NCBI GenBank assembly: GCA_965661545.1 | Contig: CBFIEF010000018.1 | Span: 1 to 52,239, forward strand | Direction: 5' to 3' | Length of the DNA: 52,239 bases | Source: UBA7985 sp965661545 | GTDB lineage: Bacteria > Pseudomonadota > Alphaproteobacteria > UBA7985 | Notes under the pieces: model-generated | The model's database searches: none | What the model was told of the DNA's origin: nothing | Seen by the model: only the letters and a program-made list of their open reading frames with translations | Program-made: the position numbers and the translations under genes | In this document: positions 34,362-42,213 of the stretch, in pieces | Position numbering within the stretch: position 1 is the first letter of the stretch | Layout of the letters: each line of letters starts with the position of its first letter

Positions 34362-35540
34362 TTGACCCCCGCAAGCACCCCTTCCTCAACCAACCTGCGC
34401 GCAGGCCATCTCGCAGACAATGTCGCTGGGTTTGCCGATTTATTGCGGCGTTCGGGCATGGCTTTGGGCTTTGACAGCGCTGGACTGGCTGCCGAGGCGT
34501 TAGCGGCGGTGAATATGGCTGACCGGCATCAGGCCAAAGCCGCGCTGAGTGCTGCCTTGCTGAAAAACCGCCGGGATCGTGCTCTGTTCAATGCGGCTTT
34601 TGCCCTGTTTTGGCGCGAGCCAACCAGCGGCTTTACCGCCGAAGCCGACGCCGCCGATCACGCCCCAGAACTCCCCGAAAACGAGGACTTACCCAAAGCG
34701 CTCGAAGATGCCTTGCGGGCCAATCAGCCGCAAACCGAAATTGGACAAACCGTAGAAGTCCAACTTCAGGCCACACAAGCGACCCAGACCGAACGCCTGC
34801 AAACCCTCGATTTTGCTGCCATGTCAGCACAGGAAACTGCCCAAGCCGAAGCCCTCATTCGGCGCTTCGCGACATCGCTAAAACCGCGTCCCACGCGCCG
34901 CTTTCAGCGTGCAGGCACAGGCCGCATCGATTTGTCCGCCAGCTTAAAGGGTATGCCCAGAACCGCAGGCGAGCTTCAGCGCTTGTACCGGCGGCAGCGT
35001 CGGCGGCGGCCTGACCCCTTGGTCATTATCGCTGACGTCTCGGGGTCGATGGACGCTTATACCCGTCCCGCACTGATTTTCGCGCACGCCCTCGCGCAGC
35101 GCTTGGAAAGCCCGGTCGAGACCTTCGTTTTCGCAACCCGGCTCACGTCAATAACCCGCGACCTGCGCCGCAAAGACCCTGACAAAGCCATAAAATCGGC
35201 AGTCGAGCGCGTGGCGGACTGGTCCGGCGGAACCCGGTTGGGCGATATCCTTGCTGAGTTCAATCGCCGCCATTTGCGCCGGGTGTTATCCAGCGGTGGT
35301 ACGTGCTTACTCATCACCGATGGTCTCGAACGGGGCGATACCAGCGTTTTGGACGCCGAAGCCCGCCGCCTTTCGCGGTTTTCTCAGCTGTGGTGGCTTA
35401 ATCCGTTGATGCGATTTGACCAATACGAGCCCTCCGCGCGCGGTGCCGTGATTTTGGAGAGTCACGCCCAGCGCCGTGTATCGGTGCATTCTCTCGACAG
35501 TCTCGCAGCAATAGGGGAAGCTCTGACCGAGCTAAGCTAA
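34362..35540 (+). CDS. coxE: CoxE-type von Willebrand A domain protein
   Basis: Partner of the CoxD ATPase in maturation of molybdenum hydroxylases. 392 residues. The N-terminal 150 residues are helical with a Glu/Gln-rich linker (about 105-155). The VWA domain lies at about 215-385 and has the MIDAS motif ADVSGSMDAY, followed by FATRLTSITRDLR and TDGLERGD. RRFQRAGTGRIDLSASLKGMPR just before the domain is typical of CoxE. The frame begins at TTG 34362, which is uncertain because no clear Shine-Dalgarno sequence is present. Cytosolic, no signal peptide. Confidence 0.88.
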   Translation: MTPASTPSSTNLRAGHLADNVAGFADLLRRSGMALGFDSAGLAAEALAAVNMADRHQAKAALSAALLKNRRDRALFNAAFALFWREPTSGFTAEADAADHAPELPENEDLPKALEDALRANQPQTEIGQTVEVQLQATQATQTERLQTLDFAAMSAQETAQAEALIRRFATSLKPRPTRRFQRAGTGRIDLSASLKGMPRTAGELQRLYRRQRRRRPDPLVIIADVSGSMDAYTRPALIFAHALAQRLESPVETFVFATRLTSITRDLRRKDPDKAIKSAVERVADWSGGTRLGDILAEFNRRHLRRVLSSGGTCLLITDGLERGDTSVLDAEARRLSRFSQLWWLNPLMRFDQYEPSARGAVILESHAQRRVSVHSLDSLAAIGEALTELS

Positions 35541-35583
35541 GCTATCCCGATACGATCCAAAAACCTGCCAAAGGCACAATCGC

Positions 35584-36486
35584 ATGAGTGAAAACCTGGA
35601 CGTACTCCAAGCTCTGGAACAGTGGGAACAAGACGGCAAGAACGCCGTTCTGGCAACGGTCGTTTCTGCCTGGGGTTCCGCGCCGCGTCGTCCGGGCTCG
35701 CAAATGGCCATTCGAGAAGATGGGCATATCGTCGGCAGCGTCTCAGGTGGCTGTGTCGAGGGCGACGTGATCGCGCAGGCGTTGGAGATCATGGACAGCG
35801 ACAGCGCAGACCCCGCGGCCTTGGTCCGGCAAGCAGATTACGGGGTCAGCGACGCCAGTGCTTGGGCGGTAGGGTTGGCGTGTGGCGGGCAAATACGGGT
35901 GCATCTGCATCAGCCAGCCACAGGTTTCGCCGCTCAAACCCTGCGCGCCATGACGGATACCGGCATCGCTGAAGTCGCTTTAAACGTCGGTGAGGCTGAC
36001 GCCGTTCGCGTGACCTACGCCGCGCCCTTGCGCCTGTTAATTCTTGGTGGTGTTCATATCGCGCAAGCCTTGGTTTCCATGGCGCCAACTGTGGGATTGA
36101 GCCCAACCATCATCGACCCACGCGGCGGATTTGCCAGTCCCGAGCGCTTTCCCGGCATTCCCCTGGTAACAGAATGGCCGGACGAGGCTGTTGCCGCCTT
36201 TGGCATTGATGCCCGTACGGCTGTCGTGGCCCTAACCCACGATGAAAAACTCGACGATCCTGCCTTGCTTGCGGCTTTTGCGTCCAAGGCATTTTACATC
36301 GGGGCACTAGGATCACGCCGGACCCAGAGCCAGCGGCGGGAACGCATGCTGGGCGCAGGGGTCAGCGAAGCAGACTATGACCGGCTTTACGGCCCAATCG
36401 GTCTGGATATTGGTGCCGCCAACCCGTCAGAAATTGCTCTGGCCATCCTCGCCCAAATCATCGCCGCACTGCGGGGTAAAGCGTGA
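35584..36486 (+). CDS. xdhC: XdhC/CoxF-family molybdenum cofactor maturation protein
   Basis: XdhC-type chaperone that binds molybdopterin cofactor and helps its sulfuration and insertion into xanthine-oxidase-family enzymes. 300 residues in two parts: the N-terminal XdhC/CoxI domain with ATVVSAWGSAPRRPGSQMA and GSVSGGCVEGDV, and the C-terminal Rossmann domain with LLILGGVHIAQAL, VVALTHDEKLDDPAL and YIGALGSRRTQ. The last part IGAANPSEIALAILAQI is also typical. It is 43 bases after coxE and its stop overlaps the next start (GTGA), so mocA is translationally coupled to it. Confidence 0.92.
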   Translation: MSENLDVLQALEQWEQDGKNAVLATVVSAWGSAPRRPGSQMAIREDGHIVGSVSGGCVEGDVIAQALEIMDSDSADPAALVRQADYGVSDASAWAVGLACGGQIRVHLHQPATGFAAQTLRAMTDTGIAEVALNVGEADAVRVTYAAPLRLLILGGVHIAQALVSMAPTVGLSPTIIDPRGGFASPERFPGIPLVTEWPDEAVAAFGIDARTAVVALTHDEKLDDPALLAAFASKAFYIGALGSRRTQSQRRERMLGAGVSEADYDRLYGPIGLDIGAANPSEIALAILAQIIAALRGKA

Positions 36487-37061
36487 GCCTGACAACCTTG
36501 GTGCTCGCCGCTGGGCAGGGCCGTCGCTTTGGTTCAGAATCAAAGCTGCTGGCCCCGTTGGCCGGTCGAGCGGTTTTGGGCCGCGTTTTTGACCGATTGG
36601 CAGAGGCTGGCTTGGACACCGGCTTTGTAGCCTTGCCGGACAATTCTCGATTTTCCGCCCTACAAGCTTTGGTCCCGGTTGGCTTTGACGCCGTTCCCGT
36701 TGATCAAAATGCCATAGGCATGGGCCTGAGTTTGGCTGCCATCGCACGAAGAGTGCCCGACGGGCATGGTATTTTACTGGCCTTGGGGGACCAGCCATTG
36801 TTGACGAAAGCGGCACTTTTGGCCCTGCTGGCCCATCAATCTGGCGACCGTATCGCCCGCCTGACCCATCAAGGCGCAGCCGGACACCCTGTGCTGTTTC
36901 CAGCGCGGTTTGTCGATCAATTAACAGCGCTAACCGGTGACCAAGGCCCCAGACATCTGATCAAGCAATACGGCTACGAGCCCGTGGAGGTCGACGACCC
37001 AATGGTTCTATGCGACGTCGATACCCCCGAATCCCTCGAACATTTGCAGGCCTATGCTTGA
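36483..37061 (+). CDS. mocA: Molybdenum cofactor cytidylyltransferase (MocA/NTP transferase family)
   Basis: Adds CMP to molybdopterin cofactor to form the MCD form used by xanthine-oxidase-family enzymes. 192 residues. The nucleotide-binding motif LAAGQGRRFGSESKLL is at residues 8-23; LALGDQPLL is the DQP version common in MocA rather than MobA; GAAGHPVLFPARF matches the later MocA motif. The start is GTG 36483, overlapping the xdhC stop by four bases. The gene overlaps the next by eight bases. Its presence is consistent with a cytosine-type cofactor for the large subunit encoded across the divergent promoter. Confidence 0.88.
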   Translation: MSLTTLVLAAGQGRRFGSESKLLAPLAGRAVLGRVFDRLAEAGLDTGFVALPDNSRFSALQALVPVGFDAVPVDQNAIGMGLSLAAIARRVPDGHGILLALGDQPLLTKAALLALLAHQSGDRIARLTHQGAAGHPVLFPARFVDQLTALTGDQGPRHLIKQYGYEPVEVDDPMVLCDVDTPESLEHLQAYA

Positions 37062-37854
37062 TTTTGTCTTTCTCGATCTGCCCGGTCCCATTTGGCTGAT
37101 CGCCGTGCTTGCCGTGACGTCTATGGGCATATCCAAGGGCGGTTTTGGGTCCGGCATGAACGTCATTTCGACGCCGCTTCTCGCTTTGTTTATTGAGCCG
37201 GTGCTCGCGGCTGCGATTATGCTGCCGCTGCTGATTGTCATGGATGCGCTTGGGATCCGAGCGTATTGGTGTCGCTGGCACTTGCCGACTGTTCGCACGC
37301 TGATCCTACCGATGTTGGCCGGGGTCGTTGTGGGGATCGTGCTGTTTGCCATGGTCGATCCCAACTGGCTGCGTATTCTATTGGCGATGGTGGCGTTTTA
37401 CGTCCTGTTTGACCGCTGGGGGATTTCGCGGGCCTTGGGTCTGTCCGCCAAGAAAGCGCGGCAGCAGACGCCTGCGCCGGGCGGCCTTATCGCGTGGATC
37501 CTTGGTGGGCTGCTGGGGATCACCAGCACAATCGCCCACGCAGGTGGCGCCGCTGGCTCGGCGTATCTGCTGCGGTTCAATTTCGACAAAACCACGTTTC
37601 AGGCAACAACGATCCTCACCTTCACCATCGTCAATCTGATGAAATTGCCGTTCTACATCGCTATCGGATCAGTCCCGCTGAGCACGCTGACTCTGTCTGC
37701 TGTTTTGCTGCCGGTCGCCGTTGTGGCGATGTTGCTTGGGGTGGTGTTGCACCGGATTATGCCCGAGCGCCCGTTCTTCATACTGATGGAAGTCGCGCTG
37801 TTTGTGACGGCGTCAAAGCTCATGTGGGATGGCGTTACAGGGTTACTTAACTGA
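37054..37854 (+). CDS. TauE/SafE family anion permease
   Basis: 266-residue inner-membrane protein with about eight hydrophobic segments, in two halves. The first half has MGISKGGFGSGMNVISTPLLA and the second GGLLGITSTIAHAGGAAGSAYLL, the paired signatures of the TauE/SafE (sulfite exporter) family. It begins eight bases inside mocA, so it is translationally coupled to the molybdenum cofactor genes. Members export or import sulfite, sulfonates or thiosulfate-like ions; here a link to sulfur handling in cofactor maturation or to the enzyme's product is only a guess. Confidence 0.85.
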   Translation: MLDFVFLDLPGPIWLIAVLAVTSMGISKGGFGSGMNVISTPLLALFIEPVLAAAIMLPLLIVMDALGIRAYWCRWHLPTVRTLILPMLAGVVVGIVLFAMVDPNWLRILLAMVAFYVLFDRWGISRALGLSAKKARQQTPAPGGLIAWILGGLLGITSTIAHAGGAAGSAYLLRFNFDKTTFQATTILTFTIVNLMKLPFYIAIGSVPLSTLTLSAVLLPVAVVAMLLGVVLHRIMPERPFFILMEVALFVTASKLMWDGVTGLLN

Positions 37855-37912
37855 GCGCATCCCAATTTGAGAATCGTGTTACACAGGGACGAGTCTGTCA
37901 GCACACGACAGC

Positions 37913-38638
37913 ATGGAGGAGGACGAGCCTTTGAGCTCACAAGACGATAACGGCAAGCCATGGGTGTTTCCCTTGGATGCGGACCCAGAGGCGATGGAAG
38001 AACTGGACGGGATCAATCGCTTCCCAAAGGAAATCCCCATCAAGCCCGGTTTCCGCCCCTTTCGCTTTATTGGTGTTTGGGGTTTGAAGCTCATGGGGTG
38101 GCGGGCCGTTGGGACGTTGCCCGAGCGTCAGAAGTTCATGGTGATCTTGATCCCCCATACCTCAAGCATGGATTTCCTGCTCGCGGTATGGATGTTCCTG
38201 CTGTTCCGCGTGGACATGCGGTACATGATCAAGGCGGAAGTCTTTAAATTCGGCTTTGGCCGCATCCTGAGGTGGACAGGCGCCATTCCGATCGCGCGCA
38301 AGAAATCGCACGGCCACGTCGATGCAGCAATTGAGGCGTTCCGCGCCGCCGGTGATCGCGTCATTCTCGGTATCGCGCCAGAGGGCACCCGCTCCCCCAC
38401 GCCGAAGCTCAAAAAGGGCTTCTATCACATCGCCAAGGGCGCAGATGTTCCGATCCTGCTGGTGACCATGCATTACGACAAAAAGCTCGTGCAGTTTGGT
38501 CCCTCGATCCGCTCTGACCGCCCGTGGGAAGAGGTGGAAGCCGACCTCGAAGTCTTTGCCGGTAACGTCGCAGGGCGCGAGCGGGGCTATCTTGATCGCG
38601 TTGAAAAGGGGTGGGTGCAAACCCGCAAGAAGCCTTGA
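37913..38638 (+). CDS. Lysophospholipid acyltransferase (PlsC-like) family protein
   Basis: Probable membrane-associated acyltransferase of 241 residues. The catalytic HX4D motif is present as PHTSSMDF with His82 and Asp87, and the substrate motif as PEGTRSPTP with Glu157. GAIPIARKK lies between them. Compared with plain PlsC enzymes it has an acidic N-terminal extension of about 50 residues. A start at TTG 37931 is also possible because GGAGGAGG (overlapping the ATG at 37913) would be its ribosome-binding site. Acyl acceptor unknown. A strong terminator follows after about 50 bases. Confidence 0.82.
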   Translation: MEEDEPLSSQDDNGKPWVFPLDADPEAMEELDGINRFPKEIPIKPGFRPFRFIGVWGLKLMGWRAVGTLPERQKFMVILIPHTSSMDFLLAVWMFLLFRVDMRYMIKAEVFKFGFGRILRWTGAIPIARKKSHGHVDAAIEAFRAAGDRVILGIAPEGTRSPTPKLKKGFYHIAKGADVPILLVTMHYDKKLVQFGPSIRSDRPWEEVEADLEVFAGNVAGRERGYLDRVEKGWVQTRKKP

Positions 38639-38686
38639 TCTTTGCCAGGAACAGTTGACGCTGGCCCCAAGGTGACTAGTTTCGAA

Positions 38687-38718
38687 CATGCGCTGGATAG
38701 ACCGGCGCATGTTTTTTT
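38687..38718 (+). terminator. Rho-independent terminator
   Basis: CATGCGCTGG (38687-38696) pairs with CCGGCGCATG (38702-38711) across a five-base loop, followed by seven T (38712-38718). It ends the acyltransferase transcript. An ATG inside it (38688) begins a longer frame for the next gene, but a start inside the terminator is unlikely. Confidence 0.88.
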
Positions 38719-38744
38719 GTGCCTGCAAGGAGCTTGTTGGGCTT

Positions 38745-39851
38745 ATGTCGATTGATCGAACTGGCGCTGTTTCCAGCGCTGATGTTGCTGTTTTTATTCT
38801 GCGCGCGCAGCCTTTTCATTTTGGCCACCGCGCCGTGATCGAGCAAGCGCTGGCCCAAGCCAAGCACGTGCTGCTGCTGCTCGGCTCCGCCCACCAGCCC
38901 CGCTCCCCCCGGAACCCTTTTACGCACGAAGAACGCGCGTCAATGATCCGTGCGAGCTTTGGCGCTGAGAGCAACGCCCGAATTGAAATCGTGCCGCTGA
39001 TGGACGTCCTGTATAACGATCCGGCGTGGATCACGAACATCCGCGTGGCGGTCGAACGGGAAACCCGGCGGCTGGAGCCTAACAACGCCGATCCGTCGAT
39101 TGCATTGGTGGGGCATTCCAAGGACGAAAGCTCGTACTACCTGCGCCTGTTCCCTGAGTGGAAGAGCATCGACTGCGACAACTATCGGGGCATCAACGCC
39201 ACGGACCTGCGGCGCGCGATTTTCGATGCTGGCGGGGATATCTCCGACGATCACTCGACCGTGGTGCAGTATCTGCGATCGGTCACAACCGGCGCGGTGA
39301 TTGAGCTGCTGCGCGGGCTGATGATCCAGCGCGACGTGTTGGAAGTGGTTGAAGAAGACCGCTTTATTCAGACCTATAAGAAGGGGTGGGAAAACTCGCC
39401 CTATCCGCCGACATTTGTGACGGTCTCAGCGGTGGTTGTGCAGTCCGGCCACGTCCTGTTGGTCAAGCGTAAAACCCGCCCTGGACTGGGCCAAATGGCG
39501 CTGCCGGGCGGCTTCCTGCGCAGTGATGAAAGCCTAGAAGACGGTGCCATTCGCGAGCTGAAGGAAGACACGCGCTTGAAAGTACCGGAGCCGGTGCTGC
39601 GTGGCTCAATCCGTGAAGCCAAGGTGTTCGATTACCCCAAGCGATCCGCGCGCGGTCGAACCATTGCTCATGCCCATCTGATCCAACTCAGAGACGACAC
39701 CTCGCTGCCCAAGGTTAGAGGAGGAGACGAAACGCCGCTGGCTATGTGGGTCCCTTTCAACCAAATTGATCCCGAGCGGATGTTTGAGGACCACTACCAT
39801 ATTATTCGCTCGTTGATCGGCACCTCGTTTCGCGTGGAGATGGGTGTATAA
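38745..39851 (+). CDS. Bifunctional nicotinamide-nucleotide adenylyltransferase/Nudix hydrolase
   Basis: NadM-Nudix fusion, 368 residues. The N-terminal adenylyltransferase (about 1-180) makes NAD from NMN and ATP: it has AVFILRAQPFHFGH with the HxGH motif at 25-28, VGHSKDESSYYL and GINATDLRRAIF. The C-terminal Nudix domain (about 220-368) probably hydrolyses ADP-ribose as in Synechocystis and Francisella homologues. Its Nudix box near 256-278 reads GGFLRSDESLEDGAIRELKEDT, with ED in place of the usual EE and no Gly after it. Start ATG 38745 is chosen because an upstream ATG lies in a terminator; AAGGAG lies 13 bases upstream. Confidence 0.9.
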   Translation: MSIDRTGAVSSADVAVFILRAQPFHFGHRAVIEQALAQAKHVLLLLGSAHQPRSPRNPFTHEERASMIRASFGAESNARIEIVPLMDVLYNDPAWITNIRVAVERETRRLEPNNADPSIALVGHSKDESSYYLRLFPEWKSIDCDNYRGINATDLRRAIFDAGGDISDDHSTVVQYLRSVTTGAVIELLRGLMIQRDVLEVVEEDRFIQTYKKGWENSPYPPTFVTVSAVVVQSGHVLLVKRKTRPGLGQMALPGGFLRSDESLEDGAIRELKEDTRLKVPEPVLRGSIREAKVFDYPKRSARGRTIAHAHLIQLRDDTSLPKVRGGDETPLAMWVPFNQIDPERMFEDHYHIIRSLIGTSFRVEMGV

Positions 39852-40007
39852 TTGTGCTTGTTCGGCGCGAAACTTGCTGCACGATAGGGCAAGCGACGTT
39901 CAGCCGTTGCTCTCAACTATAATGCGATGTGTTCAGGTTTAATTCGTTGTGACCACAATCGTATGTGCTAAGAATAAAGTTCATGTATGGGATCGGCTAG
40001 AGGTTTG

Positions 40008-40421
40008 ATGGCCCTTCTAGATTTGACTGTTGAAAGCTCAATCGAGGAGCTGCAAGCGATTGCGAACCAGGTTGATGGCGTTGCTGAACAGCAAGGCTGG
40101 TCGCAGAAGACCGTCTTTGCGTTGCAGGTTGCCCTCGACGAATGGATCAGCAACGTGATCAAATACTCCTACAAGGAGCGTTCTGATCAACCCATTCGCG
40201 TGGTCGTTAACGAAAGCGAACATGAATTGGTCGCCTCAGTCGAAGATCACGGAACCCCTTTCGACCCCGCATCCGCTGCCGTGCCTGAGACCTTGGACGA
40301 GACGCTGTCTGGGAAGCGCGAGGGCGGTATGGGTTTGTTTGTCATGCATCACTTGTTGAGCGATATTGCTTTCGAGCGGGTGAACAATCGAAATATAGTA
40401 ACGTTGCGAGTGAAGCTGTGA
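40008..40421 (+). CDS. RsbW-like anti-sigma factor / serine kinase (HATPase fold)
   Basis: 137-residue ATP-binding protein of the RsbW/SpoIIAB group. Members phosphorylate a STAS antagonist and can hold a sigma factor or another target. N-box LQVALDEWISNVIKY near residues 38-52, G1-box VEDHGTPFDP near 80-89 and G2-box GGMGLFVMHHL near 110 are all visible, so ATP binding should be intact. ATG 40008 with GAGG upstream is chosen over an ATG seven codons earlier. The STAS gene follows after 87 bases. No sigma factor or PP2C phosphatase gene is in the window, so the output is unknown. Confidence 0.88.
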   Translation: MALLDLTVESSIEELQAIANQVDGVAEQQGWSQKTVFALQVALDEWISNVIKYSYKERSDQPIRVVVNESEHELVASVEDHGTPFDPASAAVPETLDETLSGKREGGMGLFVMHHLLSDIAFERVNNRNIVTLRVKL

Positions 40422-40508
40422 GCTCGCCCTTAACTCCGGGGCAAGCCGCGTTTGCGCCGCCTTCCACTCCGACGCAGCTAACACCTGCTGGAACCATTGG
40501 ATAGAACC

Positions 40509-40841
40509 ATGGAACTGCTAGAAGCCATTCAGGACGGCGTGACCGTCATTTCGCCAAAGGGCAACATTAACCGTGCGACGAGCCCGGAACTGCAGGCGCG
40601 TCTTTCGCCTTTGGTGGAAGAGGGCAAAGACGTCGTCGTTGACCTGTCCGAAGCTGCAACGGTGTCCTCTGCCGGATTGCGAGTCATGTTCATTATTGCG
40701 AAAGCAGCAGGCGAAAAGGGGAAGTTTGTCCTCGCCTCTCCGAACGAGATGGTCGCTGACATCCTTAATGTTACGGGATTTGCGAGCTTGATTACCGTCA
40801 AAGACGACGTGGAATCTGCTATTTCCTTCATAAATTCCTAG
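40509..40841 (+). CDS. STAS-domain anti-sigma factor antagonist (RsbV-like)
   Basis: 110-residue STAS protein with the usual order of beta strands and helices: GVTVISPKGNINRATSPEL, then VVVDLSEAATVSSAGLRVMF with Ser53/Ser54 at the phosphorylation site, and ANDILN-like MVADILNVTGF near the end. In partner switching, the dephosphorylated STAS protein captures the RsbW-like kinase. The conserved Asp in front of the Ser pair is Val here (VSSAGL instead of DSSGL), as in some divergent members. It is the second gene of the two-gene module; a small inverted repeat follows. Confidence 0.88.
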   Translation: MELLEAIQDGVTVISPKGNINRATSPELQARLSPLVEEGKDVVVDLSEAATVSSAGLRVMFIIAKAAGEKGKFVLASPNEMVADILNVTGFASLITVKDDVESAISFINS

Positions 40842-40865
40842 GCGAAGTACCATAATATCGCCTTC

Positions 40866-40882
40866 GGTGAAGAATTTTCACC
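40866..40882 (+). other. Small inverted repeat after the STAS gene
   Basis: GGTGAA (40866-40871) and TTCACC (40877-40882) form a six-base stem with a five-base loop, 25 bases past the STAS stop. It is followed by AATTATAA rather than a T-run, so it could be a weak terminator or an operator of the gene starting at 41004. Confidence 0.35.
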
Positions 40883-41003
40883 AATTATAAGGGTCTGCCT
40901 ACAAAACGGCACACCTTTTGTAACCTCAGTTCCAAGCGCCGCCCATACGGGGCAAATAGCACTTTAAGGCGCAGAAAAATATTTTGGAATTGAGGACTCT
41001 TTC

Positions 41004-42047
41004 ATGTCCGCTGAAACCACCAAACGCGTCGCACGCGTGCTGTCCATCTCGGGGGATGGCGCACGAACAGCCGTGGCTGCGCACGTATTGGCTGAACTAG
41101 AGCGCCGGACGGGGCAACCCGTGCACAAGCTGTTTCATATGATCGTGGGGGAGGGCGCAGGCGCGGTTCTGGCCATGCTCCTGACCATGCGCAGCGTCGG
41201 CGGACGGGTTCTGCCCTTGGGCGCCGAAGCCGCCGCAATCGCCATCGAAGAAAGCCTGCCTGCCTTCCAGCCACAGACATCACGCTGGGCGTCCTTTGGC
41301 GCACGCATGATGGGCCGCGCGCCGCAAGCCAAGCCGCTGGGGACATCCTCGCTGACCGGTGAAGACGGCTTGCTGGGCGGCGCAGATTTATCCTCCGCGC
41401 TGACCGATTTGGCCGTTCCGGTGTTTGATACCGCCAACGTGCGTCCGTTCCTGTTCCGCAGTTGGAAGGCGCAGGGGATGTACCTGCGCGATGGCGAGGG
41501 ATCGGGCCGGTTTGAGTTCCGGGGCAGCGACATCGCCGCCGCCGCACTCCGCCACCCCCTGAACCGCCGCGAAGACGCCAGCGTCCAGGCGCGCAGCCGT
41601 GCTGAGTTCCGCCTGTGCGGTGGAGGGGCGCTCGCGCCCGATCCGGTGAGCCTTGCCGCCCTGCAAGCGCGCCAGCTGTACCGCCGCGCCAACGTCATCC
41701 AGACCATCTCGCTGTCATTCAGCGGGCGCAGCCAGAAAGAGAGCGTGGATTGGACCGAAGCTGGCCACCGTGTGTTGAGCCAGATCACTGCTAAAGGCAT
41801 AGCTGAGCAGGTGCTGACCCTGTCTCTGCCGGTGGATCAGGGCGCGACCTTCGTTGCCCCGCAAATGATGCAACGGCAGATGCGACTGCTGGCTCAAGGG
41901 TTCCTTGAGGGCGAAGAAACCAATGGTTTCAGTGCGTTGGTTAAGGAGTATACCAACGTCCGAGCGTTGCCCCACACGGCCCTGCGCACCCCGCAAACCG
42001 TGCGGACCGCGCCAAGCCGCGGGTTTTCGACGCTTTTGGCGACCTGA
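41004..42047 (+). CDS. Patatin-fold protein lacking the catalytic residues (predicted pseudoenzyme)
   Basis: 347 residues. The beginning aligns with patatin-like phospholipases: LSISGDGARTAVAAHVLAEL matches the glycine-rich oxyanion motif and ERRTGQPVHKLFHMIVGEGAG matches the region of the nucleophile. But GxSxG is GEGAG, with Gly51 where the Ser should be; the oxyanion motif DGGGxRG is SGDGART; and the Asp of the DG[G/A] motif is replaced in LCGGGALAPDP (Cys205 and glycines). The fold is kept over the full length, with ANVIQTISLSFSG after it, so this is not a broken gene. Probably a binding or regulatory protein. No signal peptide. A distant patatin with another active site cannot be excluded. 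Confidence 0.75.
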   Translation: MSAETTKRVARVLSISGDGARTAVAAHVLAELERRTGQPVHKLFHMIVGEGAGAVLAMLLTMRSVGGRVLPLGAEAAAIAIEESLPAFQPQTSRWASFGARMMGRAPQAKPLGTSSLTGEDGLLGGADLSSALTDLAVPVFDTANVRPFLFRSWKAQGMYLRDGEGSGRFEFRGSDIAAAALRHPLNRREDASVQARSRAEFRLCGGGALAPDPVSLAALQARQLYRRANVIQTISLSFSGRSQKESVDWTEAGHRVLSQITAKGIAEQVLTLSLPVDQGATFVAPQMMQRQMRLLAQGFLEGEETNGFSALVKEYTNVRALPHTALRTPQTVRTAPSRGFSTLLAT

Positions 42048-42056
42048 TTTACATAA

Positions 42057-42070
42057 GGTATTATAATACC
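42057..42070. promoter_or_regulatory. Perfect palindrome upstream of rplM
   Basis: GGTATTATAATACC is a perfect 14-base palindrome 10 bases after the patatin-like gene and about 144 bases before rplM. It contains TATAAT, which could be a -10 hexamer, but no matching -35 is seen at 16-18 bases. It may be an operator. Confidence 0.35.
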
Positions 42071-42148
42071 AAAAATGTAGAACGCTGAAATCGCGTGGTT
42101 TTTTGTCCTTGAAGTCCTCAAACTTCTTGGTAGAACCCACGTCATCTT

Positions 42149-42180
42149 AAAGGCGCTGCGGGTGATTCTGTGGTGCCTTT
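42149..42180 (+). promoter_or_regulatory. Hairpin in the rplM leader
   Basis: AAAGGC near 42149 and GCCTTT near 42180 can pair at the base of a stem-loop about 33 bases upstream of the rplM start. In several bacteria the L13 leader is a protein-binding autoregulatory element; whether this is one cannot be told from a single sequence. Confidence 0.3.
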
Positions 42181-42213
42181 GTCCGTATAGACATTCAAGC
42201 ATGGATTACACGC

